64,000 nucleotides of DNA from Aquimarina sp040786285. Its GTDB lineage: Bacteria; Bacteroidota; Bacteroidia; Flavobacteriales; Flavobacteriaceae. Below, in pieces: positions 43,411 through 51,666 of the stretch. Where the stretch lies: contig NZ_JBFMKQ010000001.1 in NCBI RefSeq assembly GCF_040786285.1, forward strand, positions 1,116,001 through 1,180,000, written 5' to 3'. A program made the translations under genes and the position numbers. The notes under the pieces were generated by a model that searched no databases, was not told where the DNA came from, and was given only the letters and a program-made list of their open reading frames with translations. The first letter of the stretch is position 1. Every line of letters starts with the position of its first letter.

Positions 43411-44676
43411 ATGACTTTAAAAGAAAGAGATAAAAAACACCTTTGGCATCCATTAACGCAGCATAAAATTCATCCAGAGGCATTACCAATTATTAAAGCA
43501 AAGGGAGTCTATTTATATGGAGAAGATGGTACAGCGTATATCGATGGTATTTCTTCGTGGTATACGGCTATGTATGGACATTGTAATGATCATATTCTTA
43601 CTAAGGCACAACAACAGATGCAGCAATTGGATCAAATTGTGTTTTCAGGGTTTACACATGAACCGGCCATTCGGTTATCCGAAGAGTTAATTAAAATGCT
43701 CCCTAGTAATCAGGAAAAAATATTTTTTTCTGATAATGGATCTACAGCAAATGAGGTAGGAATCAAAATGGCATTGCAGTACCATTTTAATAAAGGGGAG
43801 AAAAGAAATACGATTATAGCATTTGAGGATGGTTTTCATGGTGATACTTTTGGTGCCATGTCTGCCTCTGGTCTTTCGGTCTATAATGGCCCTTTTGAAG
43901 ATTTTTTTATTGATGTAAAACGAATTCCGACTCCTAATTCAGAAAATATTGAAAGTGTTCTACAGGGGTTACATTCAATTATAGAAACCGATAATGTAGC
44001 TGCGTTTATTTATGAACCCTTAGTGCAAGGAGCTAATGCAATGCACATGTTTGAAGCAAAATACCTGGATCAAATCCTAAATATTTGCAAAAAGAATACT
44101 GTTATTACTATCGCCGATGAGGTGATGACTGGTTTTGGTAAAACGGGTAAAAACTTTGCATCTGATTATATAGAAACAAAACCCGATATTATTTCTATGT
44201 CCAAGGCGCTTACAGCAGGATTTGTACCCATGGCAGTCACCAGTTGTACACAAGAGGTTTATGATGCATTTCTGGATGATTCTGTAGGCAAAGCCTTTTT
44301 TCATGCACACACCTACTCTGCTAACCCAATTGCATGTGCTGTAGCCATTGCAGGGATAGAATTATTACATTCTGAAGAAATCCAAAACAACATTCAGAGG
44401 ATAATTAAATCGCATGAGCAGTTTAATAATAAAATCAAAGATCATCCTAAGGTAAAATCGACTCGGCAAAAAGGGATTATATATGCTTTAGATCTTAACA
44501 TCGATATGGATCGATATGGTAAAAAAAGGTATGAGATTTTTAATCATTTTATAGAGCATGGGATCTTTTTAAGACCATTAGGGAGTACGATTTATATTTT
44601 AGCTCCTTATGTAATTACAGAAGGGCAATTGAACACTATTTATGATGTGATTGTAGATTTGCTAGAAACAATATAA
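43411..44676 (+). CDS. bioA: Adenosylmethionine-8-amino-7-oxononanoate aminotransferase
   Basis: A 421-residue class III aminotransferase producing 7,8-diaminopelargonate with S-adenosylmethionine as amino donor. The family start H-L-W-H-P-L-T-Q follows the ATG at 43411, which I prefer over the ATG at 43399. Others: G-S-T-A-N-E-V-G-I-K-M-A, D-G-F-H-G-D-T-F-G, I-A-D-E-V-M-T-G-F-G and the PLP Lys265 (M-S-K-A-L-T-A-G). Convergent with the Coa1-like gene, one base apart. Confidence 0.95.
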   Translation: MTLKERDKKHLWHPLTQHKIHPEALPIIKAKGVYLYGEDGTAYIDGISSWYTAMYGHCNDHILTKAQQQMQQLDQIVFSGFTHEPAIRLSEELIKMLPSNQEKIFFSDNGSTANEVGIKMALQYHFNKGEKRNTIIAFEDGFHGDTFGAMSASGLSVYNGPFEDFFIDVKRIPTPNSENIESVLQGLHSIIETDNVAAFIYEPLVQGANAMHMFEAKYLDQILNICKKNTVITIADEVMTGFGKTGKNFASDYIETKPDIISMSKALTAGFVPMAVTSCTQEVYDAFLDDSVGKAFFHAHTYSANPIACAVAIAGIELLHSEEIQNNIQRIIKSHEQFNNKIKDHPKVKSTRQKGIIYALDLNIDMDRYGKKRYEIFNHFIEHGIFLRPLGSTIYILAPYVITEGQLNTIYDVIVDLLETI

Positions 44677-44677
44677 G

Positions 44678-45112
44678 TTATTGATCGTTCTGTTCATACC
44701 CCAACAAATCAATCTGTTCATCGGTTTCAGAAATAATAACATACATTTCTGTATATGACCACTGATCATTTTGTTTGGTTCCCACTACATACAATTGTGC
44801 TTCTCCATTTGGTCCTTTTATAGGGATAGAAATATCTGCAGAACCCACATTGTTTTTATAAGACAGATTACCATTCATGATACCATTTGTTTCTATAGGT
44901 TCGCCTAATATATCTACTATATATTCATCTTCATTTACCTTTACTAGAGCATCTTGATGAGGAACAGACTGTGTTATTAATTCGTTAACTCCAAATATAA
45001 CAGAGCCGAGAAATACAAAAAATAAGACAATGATGGTAAGGCAACCTCCAAGAGGGACTGCCCAACCCCAATTTCGGCTAAACCAACTTTTATGTTGTGT
45101 ATGATTATTCAT
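44678..45112 (-). CDS. Coa1-like (cytochrome c oxidase assembly factor 1 type) membrane protein
   Basis: 144 residues with one membrane helix (about 17-42: W-A-V-P-L-G-G-C-L-T-I-I-V-L-F-F-V-F-L) after a polar N-terminus. A soluble domain follows with V-V-G-T-K-Q-N-D-Q-W-S-Y and L-G-E-P-I-E-T-N-G. This fits the Coa1 family, named after a mitochondrial oxidase assembly factor; the bacterial members have no proven role. It stands alone on the minus strand inside the biotin locus. Confidence 0.7.
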   Translation of the reverse strand: MNNHTQHKSWFSRNWGWAVPLGGCLTIIVLFFVFLGSVIFGVNELITQSVPHQDALVKVNEDEYIVDILGEPIETNGIMNGNLSYKNNVGSADISIPIKGPNGEAQLYVVGTKQNDQWSYTEMYVIISETDEQIDLLGYEQNDQ

Positions 45113-45222
45113 AGTTGTTGAAATAGTTTGCTTTAAAGATAGGTATCCAAAATTTGTTTTTTGTTACGAAGAATATATTTTTAAAGTATTGCAAAAAACA
45201 TAATATTTATTCAACAAACTAG

Positions 45223-45230
45223 TACATTTG
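45223..45230 (+). promoter_or_regulatory. Promoter -7 element of the ketoacyl synthase gene
   Basis: TACATTTG fits TAnnTTTG. The predicted leader before the TTG start at 45245 is only about 10 nt. Confidence 0.5.
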
Positions 45231-45244
45231 CCAAAACTTAAAAA

Positions 45245-46408
45245 TTGCAGCAAACTATATCAATAACAGGGATTTCTTCTATTTCCTCATTAGGAATTTC
45301 ATCTGAAGAGATATGGAAAAGGTACAAAGATCAACATCATTGTATTTCTTTTAAAGATTTTGGTGGGGAGCAAACACCAATAGCTACGCTTAGCCCAGAG
45401 GTAAAGCAAATCATTGCCAAATTGAGAGCAGAGACTCATCAATATGAATCTTTGGATGATTCTGTGCTTTTTGGAATGTATGCCGCAAGGAAAGCTATTG
45501 ATATAGCCAAATGGGGTAATGACAATGATTTTGGGATTAATATTGGTTCCTCACGAGGAGCCACGGGACTTTTTGAAAAATACCATGAAGAATTTCTTGA
45601 ACATGGTAAATCATCAACACTAAGTTCGCCTACCACTACTCTAGGAAATATTTCATCATGGATTGCCCATGATTTACAAACTAATGGTCCTGTGATTAGC
45701 CATTCGATTACTTGTTCGACAGCATTGCATGCCGTGCTTAACGGTGTTGCTTGGTTGCAATCTGGTTTAGCTGATAAATTTTTGGTAGGCGGAAGTGAGG
45801 CTCCATTAACACCATTTACGATAGCACAAATGAAGGCATTAAAGATTTATGCTTCAGATAGCGAATCAAAATACCCTTGCCAGGCAATGAATTTAGAGAA
45901 AAATAGAAATTCTATGTTTCTCGGAGAAGGAGCCGCAATTGCCTGTTTAGAAAAAGGGTATCAAGAAAATGCATTAGCTATAATAAAAGGAATAGGGTAT
46001 GCAACAGAACCTTTGAAACATAATATTTCTATATCTACAGATGCTGATTGTTTTCAAAAATCTATGAAAATGGCATTAGGAGAAATTTCAATAGATGAAA
46101 TAGATGCGATTGTAATGCATGCTCCAGGAACAGTAAAAGGCGATTTGGCAGAATACAATGCTATAAAAGCAGTTTTTGGGAACGCTATCCCTGCTTTAAC
46201 TACTAATAAATGGAAAATAGGTCATACCTTTGGCGCTAGCGGAATTTTGAGTCTCGAACTGGCGATTTTAATGTTACAACATCAAGAATTCGTACCGGTT
46301 CCATTTGTAGAATATAAAACGATTCCTCAAAAATTAAATAAGATTATTATAAATGCTGTGGGTTTTGGTGGAAATGCGGTTAGTATTTTGCTAGAATCAA
46401 ACACGTAA
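45245..46408 (+). CDS. Beta-ketoacyl synthase in the biotin locus
   Basis: A 387-residue condensing enzyme of the KAS I/II fold. The Cys-His-His triad is complete: Cys157 (S-I-T-C-S-T-A), His292 (V-M-H-A-P-G-T) and His327 (I-G-H-T-F-G-A-S-G). It begins with a TTG codon (Q-Q-T-I-S-I-T-G follows); no ATG is available, and the promoter lies directly upstream. It is shorter than FabF (about 413), with a reduced capping region. Housekeeping FabF genes usually sit next to acpP, so its position between bioA and bioB, 110 bp before bioB, suggests work on the pimeloyl moiety. That role is inference. Confidence 0.85.
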   Translation: MQQTISITGISSISSLGISSEEIWKRYKDQHHCISFKDFGGEQTPIATLSPEVKQIIAKLRAETHQYESLDDSVLFGMYAARKAIDIAKWGNDNDFGINIGSSRGATGLFEKYHEEFLEHGKSSTLSSPTTTLGNISSWIAHDLQTNGPVISHSITCSTALHAVLNGVAWLQSGLADKFLVGGSEAPLTPFTIAQMKALKIYASDSESKYPCQAMNLEKNRNSMFLGEGAAIACLEKGYQENALAIIKGIGYATEPLKHNISISTDADCFQKSMKMALGEISIDEIDAIVMHAPGTVKGDLAEYNAIKAVFGNAIPALTTNKWKIGHTFGASGILSLELAILMLQHQEFVPVPFVEYKTIPQKLNKIIINAVGFGGNAVSILLESNT

Positions 46409-46518
46409 ATTAACATAATTAAGTATAAATTGTAACTAAAAATAGGTGAATTTGATCTTTGTAATTTGTGTTTTTTAAATGGAAACAATTACTTTTGATG
46501 ATTCACATACCTTATTTT

Positions 46519-47622
46519 ATGAGCGTTATTAGACACGATTGGACAAAGCAAGAGATTTTAGATATCTATAATAAACCCTTAATGGATTTGCTTTATGAAG
46601 CAGCTACCATTCATCGCGAGTATCATGATCCTAATACAGTGCAAGTATCTACCCTGTTATCAATAAAAACAGGAGGATGTCCAGAGGATTGCGGATATTG
46701 CCCTCAGGCAGCCCGTTATCATACAGATATTGAAGGAAATGATCTAATGAGTGTGCAACAAGTAAAAGCTCAGGCATTGCGTGCTAAAGCCTCAGGAAGT
46801 TCTAGAGTATGTATGGGAGCAGCATGGCGTAATGTTAAAGACGGACAAGAATTTGACAATGTTTTAGAGATGGTTCGTACCATCAATAAATTAGATATGG
46901 AGGTATGTTGTACACTTGGGATGATTACCGAAAACCAAGCACAACGTCTTGCCGAAGCTGGATTATATGCCTATAACCATAATTTAGACACTTCAGAAGA
47001 ATATTATAAAGAAGTAATCTCTACCCGAGGATATGAAGATCGTTTACAAACTATTGATAATGTTCGTAAAACTAATGTAACTGTTTGTAGTGGTGGTATT
47101 ATTGGTATGGGAGAAAACGTTGAAGATCGTGCCGGAATGTTGGTAGCGCTATCAAAATTAAACCCACAACCAGAATCTGTGCCTATAAATGCATTAGTTG
47201 CAGTAGAAGGTACACCTATGGAAGAGGAAAAACCTGTGGCTATATGGGATATGATCAGAATGGTGGCTACGACCAGAATCATCATGCCAAAAACTCAAGT
47301 ACGTTTATCGGCTGGAAGAACAGAAATGAGTAGAGAAGGACAAGCAATGTGTTTCTTTGCTGGTGCAAATTCTATTTTTGCCGGAGATAAATTACTTACT
47401 ACTCCTAATCCAGATGTGAGTGAAGATATGGAGATGTTTAAGATGTTGGGTCTTCAGCCACAAAAACCATTCGTTAAAAAGGCACAACCAGATACTATTG
47501 AAGCCAAAGATTCGAAATTTGAACCTCTGGGAGAAAAACCAAAATGGTCAAGACCCGACCATACTATCGAGAGAAATGAAAGTGCTAAGCAAAAGGCTAA
47601 AGGAGTTGTTGCAGATAAATAA
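46519..47622 (+). CDS. bioB: Biotin synthase
   Basis: A 368-residue radical SAM enzyme inserting sulfur into dethiobiotin. The [4Fe-4S] motif is C-P-E-D-C-G-Y-C (Cys54, Cys58, Cys61), with the YNHNLD-type motif A-Y-N-H-N-L-D-T-S and R-L-S-A-G-R-T-E-M. The start is the ATG at 46519 (M-S-V-I-R-H-D-W); upstream codons are unlike the family. About 40 extra residues at the C-terminus (after P-F-V-K-K) are polar and Lys-rich, beyond the usual end of E. coli BioB. No BirA operator was recognised upstream. Confidence 0.96.
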   Translation: MSVIRHDWTKQEILDIYNKPLMDLLYEAATIHREYHDPNTVQVSTLLSIKTGGCPEDCGYCPQAARYHTDIEGNDLMSVQQVKAQALRAKASGSSRVCMGAAWRNVKDGQEFDNVLEMVRTINKLDMEVCCTLGMITENQAQRLAEAGLYAYNHNLDTSEEYYKEVISTRGYEDRLQTIDNVRKTNVTVCSGGIIGMGENVEDRAGMLVALSKLNPQPESVPINALVAVEGTPMEEEKPVAIWDMIRMVATTRIIMPKTQVRLSAGRTEMSREGQAMCFFAGANSIFAGDKLLTTPNPDVSEDMEMFKMLGLQPQKPFVKKAQPDTIEAKDSKFEPLGEKPKWSRPDHTIERNESAKQKAKGVVADK

Positions 47623-47679
47623 AAGCATAACGACTGGCTTTTTTGATACGATAAGGTTTTAAAATTATTTTCATGGTCT

Positions 47680-48546
47680 ATGAAATTAAATTTAGAGCAA
47701 ATACCAAGAGTAGAAACTATTACCAAAGAAGAATTTCTAAGGAAATATGTTGCATTGCAAAAACCGGCGGTAATTGAACGCTTGATAGAAGATTGGCCGG
47801 CTTATCATAAATGGAGTTTGTGTTATATTAATAAGCTTGCCGGAGATAAAACGGTACCTCTATACGATGATAGGCGCTTTTCATCATCACGTAAGTTTAA
47901 CGAGGCTCATACCAGTATGAGAATGGGGGAATATATAGACTTACTTAATAATGAACCTACCAATTACCGAATTTTCCTATATAATTTGCTTAAAGAAGTA
48001 CCAGAGCTTCAGGTTGATTTCGGATATCCGGATTTAGGATTAAAATTCATGAAGAAATTTCCATTTTTGTTTTTTGGAGGGATTGGTGCTAAAGTATATA
48101 TGCATTATGATATAGATTTGGCAAATATTCTTCATTTTCACTTTCAGGGAGAAAAACAATGTATTTTATTTCCTCCTTCTGAAACTAAATACCTATACAA
48201 AGTACCACATACATTGATTTCCCATGAAGAAATAGACTATACAAATCCTGATTTTGAGAAATGGCCAGCTTTAAAAAAAGCTAAAGGGTATATTGCAAAT
48301 TTAAAGCATGGAGAAACATTATATATGCCAGAAGGATATTGGCACCAGATGACATATTTAACACCCGGATTCTCTATGAGTATACGTTCTGTGGCTAAAA
48401 AGATGAGTAATTTTACTGAAGCGACTTATAATGTCTTTATAATGCGATATTTGGATAATGCTATGCGAAAAGTAGGAGGGCAAAAATGGATGGAGTACAG
48501 AAATGCAAAAGCAATTTCTAAAACCAATAAAATAAATGGTTTTTAA
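47680..48546 (+). CDS. Cupin-like/JmjC-type Fe(II) oxygenase family protein
   Basis: A 288-residue cytoplasmic protein of the cupin_8/JmjC group. The N-terminal P-A-V-I-E-R-L-I-E-D-W-P is the usual entry motif. The iron ligands are H-Y-D (His142, Asp144) and His222 (G-Y-W-H-Q-M), with a Lys at K-Q-C-I-L-F as a possible 2-oxoglutarate contact. Such proteins hydroxylate proteins or small molecules. It starts 57 bp after bioB without an intervening terminator, so co-transcription is possible, but no link to biotin is known to me. Confidence 0.83.
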   Translation: MKLNLEQIPRVETITKEEFLRKYVALQKPAVIERLIEDWPAYHKWSLCYINKLAGDKTVPLYDDRRFSSSRKFNEAHTSMRMGEYIDLLNNEPTNYRIFLYNLLKEVPELQVDFGYPDLGLKFMKKFPFLFFGGIGAKVYMHYDIDLANILHFHFQGEKQCILFPPSETKYLYKVPHTLISHEEIDYTNPDFEKWPALKKAKGYIANLKHGETLYMPEGYWHQMTYLTPGFSMSIRSVAKKMSNFTEATYNVFIMRYLDNAMRKVGGQKWMEYRNAKAISKTNKINGF

Positions 48547-49029
48547 TTAAAAAGAAATAAGTTCATTCACTTTTTCATACACTAAATTAGTTTCCCAGCC
48601 TCTATATAAAAGATAGTCCGCTAGTTTCTTTCGCTTTTTGTTTTTATTTGTTTCTTTAATTGTATTATACTTTTTCTCAGCAAGTTGGTGAAAGGTATCC
48701 AGGTAGTCTTTTTCTGAAATTTCTTTTAATGCTGTCTTTAAATTGTACTCCGAGATCCCTCTATATTTTAACTCTCTTATGATTCGCTGTTTCCCCCATT
48801 TTTTTATATTAAATTTTCCTCGGGCAAAGCTTTTTGCGAATCGTTCTTCATTAAGAAAATTATAGTCTAAAAGGTGTAAGATAATTTTCTCTTTGGCTTC
48901 TGGGATCAACTTCATTGTATTCAACTTGTCTTCTATATCCTTGTGACATCTTTCTTGATAGGCACAGTAGCGCTCCATTTTCTTGATCGCTTCTGTAAGA
49001 GTTATAGATTGCTTGGGTGATGTATACAT
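48547..49029 (-). CDS. recX: Regulatory protein RecX
   Basis: A 160-residue RecA modulator. Three-helix RecX repeats: E-A-I-K-K-M-E-R-Y-C-A-Y-Q-E-R-C, then D-Y-N-F-L-N-E-E-R-F-A-K-S-F-A-R-G-K-F and W-G-K-Q-R-I-I-R-E-L-K-Y-R-G-I. Length is normal (E. coli 166). Its stop codon directly abuts that of the JmjC-like gene, with no terminator hairpin between. Confidence 0.92.
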   Translation of the reverse strand: MYTSPKQSITLTEAIKKMERYCAYQERCHKDIEDKLNTMKLIPEAKEKIILHLLDYNFLNEERFAKSFARGKFNIKKWGKQRIIRELKYRGISEYNLKTALKEISEKDYLDTFHQLAEKKYNTIKETNKNKKRKKLADYLLYRGWETNLVYEKVNELISF

Positions 49030-49414
49030 GTTGTAAACAAAGATAGAAACCTTTTTGTTGTGTGTGACTACTTTGGCATATCAATTTTAGCAAAGCGTAT
49101 TAAAAACTCCCCTACGCAAGAGGTAGGGGAATTCGTAAACTCAACTAACCAAATTAATGGATATCATTACTGCATCAGGATCCAATTTTGATTTCGCCTA
49201 CCCCTAGGTTTTCTATAATAAATTGGTTCTTTTGCTACCGTAATGGTTAACTACACATATAAATGAATTGGTCATTTACAATACAAGGATAAGTTATACC
49301 AGTTTCATTTTTTGAGACTGGGGGATTTTTTTGATAATTTTTGACCGGATAGAATATAGAGGAGATGTATAAAAACAAAAAACCCGGTTCTATTAAGAAC
49401 CGGGTTTTTATCTT
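49030..49414. other. Gene-free stretch with two strong hairpins
   Basis: TCCCCTAC (49108-49115) pairs with GTAGGGGA (49123-49130) around a 7-nt loop. CCAGTTTCA (49299-49307) pairs with TGAGACTGG (49313-49321) and is followed by GGGATTTTTTT, a plus-strand terminator form. No plus-strand gene ends here, so a transcript from about 49100 to 49332 is possible. No ORF is visible. Confidence 0.4.
49377..49410 (-). terminator. Rho-independent terminator after the RNase E/G gene
   Basis: AAAAACCCGGTTC pairs with GAACCGGGTTTTT (13 bp, 6-nt loop) with a T run on the minus strand, directly after the stop codon. Confidence 0.9.
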
Positions 49415-50953
49415 TTACTTTATCAATTCACCATTTTTATCGTGAAAATGATATTCTAAATACGTGTAAGCGTCTCTAGGTACAATCTTAACCCATCTTT
49501 TGTGGTCAAAAAACCACTTGGATCGGGTGGATGGAAATCCTTTTGTTAAAAAAGCTGCAATAAAAGGATGCGCACTAAGCGTTATCTTTTTATGGTCTTT
49601 TTTAATTAATTTTTCTAATTCGACCTTTATTTTTTCTACCAAAACTATAGGCGCCTCAACTTCGCCATTTATTCCGTTAGGATCTTCCTCACGGGTTTTG
49701 ATATTCATTTCAGGTCGTACGCGTTGTCGCGTGATTTGAATCAAGCCAAATTTACTTGGCGGTAAAATTTTATGTTTCGCCCTATCGTCTTTCATCTCTT
49801 CTCGTAAATGATTGAAGAGCGTTCTACGGTTATCGGCATTATTCATGTCTATAAAGTCGACTACGATAATACCACCCATATCTCTAAGACGTAGTTGGCG
49901 TGCTACTTCAGATGCACTGATTAAATTAACTTCGAGTGCAGTATCTTCCTGGTTTTTGGCTTTGTTAGACCGGTTACCGCTATTTACATCAATTACGTGC
50001 ATAGCTTCTGTATGCTCAATAACTAAATAAGCGCCCTTACTCATTGATACCGTCTTGCCAAAACTCGTTTTGATTTGCCGTTCAATACCATGTTTTTCAA
50101 AAATTGGTACTTTAGGATCATGAAGTTTTACAATTGATTCTTTTTTGGGTGCAATTTCTTGCAGATACTCTTTAATTCTGTTGCGTAAATCTTCGTCATC
50201 AACGACGATAGAAGTAAAGGAGTCATTAAAAACATCTCTTAATATAGAGGATGCTCTATTCATTTCGCCTAATACTTTTGACGGATGATGTGCTTTGTAC
50301 AATTTTTTGCACATGCTTTGCCATCTTCCGATTAGATTTTGCAAATCTTTGTCTAGTTCTGCTACTTTTTTGCCTTCTGCTACTGTACGTACAATAATTC
50401 CGAAACCTTTAGGTTTTATACTTTTTACAAGTCTTTTTAAACGTTCCTTTTCTTCAGAAGATTCTATTTTTTGAGAAATAGAAATTCGGTTAGAAAAAGG
50501 GACTAAAACAATATATCTTCCTGCAATCGAAAGCTCAGAGCTAATTCGAGGGCCTTTGGTAGATATGGGTTCCTTCACTATCTGTACAAGTAGTGATTGA
50601 TTTGATTTTAACACATTGGTAATAGTACCGTGTTTATCAATATCGTTCTCTATAGGAAAATCCTTAAGAGAATAATTTTTTAATTTACCTGTGCTTACAC
50701 GTTTAATGAATTTAAGTAAAGAAGATACTTGAGGGCCGAGGTCATGATAATGCAAAAATGCATCTTTTTCATATCCTACATTAACAAATGCAGCGTTTAA
50801 ACCTGGGACAGATTTTCTGATTTTAGCGATAAAAATATCACCTACCGAAAAATTACTATCATCTTCTTCCTTATGTAATTCAATTAGTTTTCCATCTTTT
50901 AATAAGGCAAAATCTGTAGAGGAACCAGATCTAATGATCAATTCTTTGTTCAC
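49415..50953 (-). CDS. rng: Ribonuclease E/G family endoribonuclease
   Basis: About 512 residues from the GTG at 50953 (N-K-E-L-I-I-R-S), the start that matches relatives as I remember them; a GTG at 50974 would add seven residues. The S1 domain is interrupted by an insertion (residues about 30-130, V-G-D-I-F-I-A-K-I and N-A-A-F-V-N-V-G). The catalytic DNase I-like part carries I-D-V-N-S-G and D-F-I-D-M, the metal Asp pair. The scaffold region of E. coli RNase E is absent, so it is RNase G-sized. It is transcribed after HU and the 29-aa gene, separated from them by a terminator. Two hairpins lie right before the start. Confidence 0.9.
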   Translation of the reverse strand: MNKELIIRSGSSTDFALLKDGKLIELHKEEDDSNFSVGDIFIAKIRKSVPGLNAAFVNVGYEKDAFLHYHDLGPQVSSLLKFIKRVSTGKLKNYSLKDFPIENDIDKHGTITNVLKSNQSLLVQIVKEPISTKGPRISSELSIAGRYIVLVPFSNRISISQKIESSEEKERLKRLVKSIKPKGFGIIVRTVAEGKKVAELDKDLQNLIGRWQSMCKKLYKAHHPSKVLGEMNRASSILRDVFNDSFTSIVVDDEDLRNRIKEYLQEIAPKKESIVKLHDPKVPIFEKHGIERQIKTSFGKTVSMSKGAYLVIEHTEAMHVIDVNSGNRSNKAKNQEDTALEVNLISASEVARQLRLRDMGGIIVVDFIDMNNADNRRTLFNHLREEMKDDRAKHKILPPSKFGLIQITRQRVRPEMNIKTREEDPNGINGEVEAPIVLVEKIKVELEKLIKKDHKKITLSAHPFIAAFLTKGFPSTRSKWFFDHKRWVKIVPRDAYTYLEYHFHDKNGELIK

Positions 50954-50956
50954 TCT

Positions 50957-50991
50957 GATAAGATTTTTATCCACCTCGATAACTTATCGAG
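50957..50991 (-). promoter_or_regulatory. Two consecutive hairpins in the RNase E/G leader
   Basis: On the minus strand CTCGATA-AGT-TATCGAG (50991-50975) directly precedes the upstream GTG, and GATAA-AAATC-TTATC (50971-50957) ends 3 nt before the downstream GTG. Either would cover the start region of the mRNA. Confidence 0.45.
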
Positions 50992-51107
50992 ACAGATGGA
51001 TTATACAATTTTTTCACAGGAATTTATGTAATTCCATTGAAATAAAGCCTCGATATAGGTAGTATATTAGGCCATATTTCGATTTCAAAGAACTTAACTT
51101 TTTAACC

Positions 51108-51136
51108 AAAAAAAGTAGTTAGAAAACTACTTTTTC
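51108..51136 (-). terminator. Terminator overlapping the end of the 29-aa gene
   Basis: AAAAAGTAGTT pairs with AACTACTTTTT around AGAA, with a T run on the minus strand. The stop codon of the small gene is inside the stem. Confidence 0.8.
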
Positions 51137-51216
51137 TTGTGGCGGTTGGCTCTTCTTCTCTTTTTACGCTTGTGCGTAGCTACCTTGTGTCTTTTACGTT
51201 TTTTACCACTTGGCAT
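51127..51216 (-). CDS. 29-residue very basic protein, probably ribosome-associated
   Basis: Reads M-P-S-G-K-K-R-K-R-H, then K-V-A-T-H-K-R-K-K-R and R-R-A-N-R-H-K-K-K, then TAG: 18 of 29 residues are Lys or Arg, with no acidic residue. A gene of this type is conserved in Flavobacteriia as I recall and is usually annotated as hypothetical. The composition is that of a small ribosomal protein; an extra ribosomal protein (bL38) has been reported for Flavobacterium, but I cannot confirm that this is it. It lies 29 bp downstream of HU on the same strand and ends in a terminator. Confidence 0.8.
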   Translation of the reverse strand: MPSGKKRKRHKVATHKRKKRRRANRHKKK

Positions 51217-51245
51217 AGTGTAATTGTTTATTTATTGTTATTATA

Positions 51246-51536
51246 TTATTTTACTTCTACATTAGTTTTTACACCTTCTACAAAAACTTTTGCAGGCTTA
51301 AATGCCGGTATGTTATGTGCAGGGATCTTTATCGTAGTATTTTTAGAAATATTACGTCCAGTTTTCTCTGCTCTAGTTTTGATGATAAAGCTACCAAATC
51401 CTCTTAGGTAAACATTATCTCCACTCTCTAGAGAGTTTTTTACTTCTTCCATAAATGTTTCAACAGTTGCCTGAACATCTCCTTTTTCAATTCCTAGCTT
51501 TTCTGAAATTCTTGCTACAATATCTGCTTTAGTCAT
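51246..51536 (-). CDS. HU family DNA-binding protein
   Basis: A 96-residue nucleoid protein. The HU/IHF signature is complete: T-K-A-D-I-V-A-R-I at the start, then L-R-G-F-G-S-F-I-I-K-T-R-A and the DNA-binding arm R-N-I-S-K-N-T-T-I-K-I-P-A-H-N-I-P-A-F-K-P. It binds and bends DNA without strong sequence preference. The C-terminus is about five residues longer than E. coli HU. It is followed by the 29-aa basic protein gene, so nucleoid and translation functions appear co-expressed. Confidence 0.94.
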   Translation of the reverse strand: MTKADIVARISEKLGIEKGDVQATVETFMEEVKNSLESGDNVYLRGFGSFIIKTRAEKTGRNISKNTTIKIPAHNIPAFKPAKVFVEGVKTNVEVK

Positions 51537-51656
51537 TATAATTCCTATTTAGGGGTTTTTAAATTTTCAAGGGGGCAAATATAAGAATTTAAAATCCAAA
51601 ATATCAATACTTAAGATGAAATTATCATCTTTAAACATTTAATTTTACAAAACTTA

Positions 51657-51664
51657 TAATTTTG
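51657..51664 (+). promoter_or_regulatory. -7-like element touching the mutY start
   Basis: TAATTTTG fits TAnnTTTG but ends only 2 bp before the mutY ATG (51667). If used, the mRNA would be leaderless. No good -33 TTTG is present, so this may be chance in AT-rich DNA. Confidence 0.25.
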
Positions 51665-51666
51665 TT

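Noticed and set aside
45223..46408. Ketoacyl synthase as housekeeping FabF
   Set aside because: No acpP neighbour, shorter than FabF, and embedded in the biotin locus; a dedicated role is more likely, though unproven.
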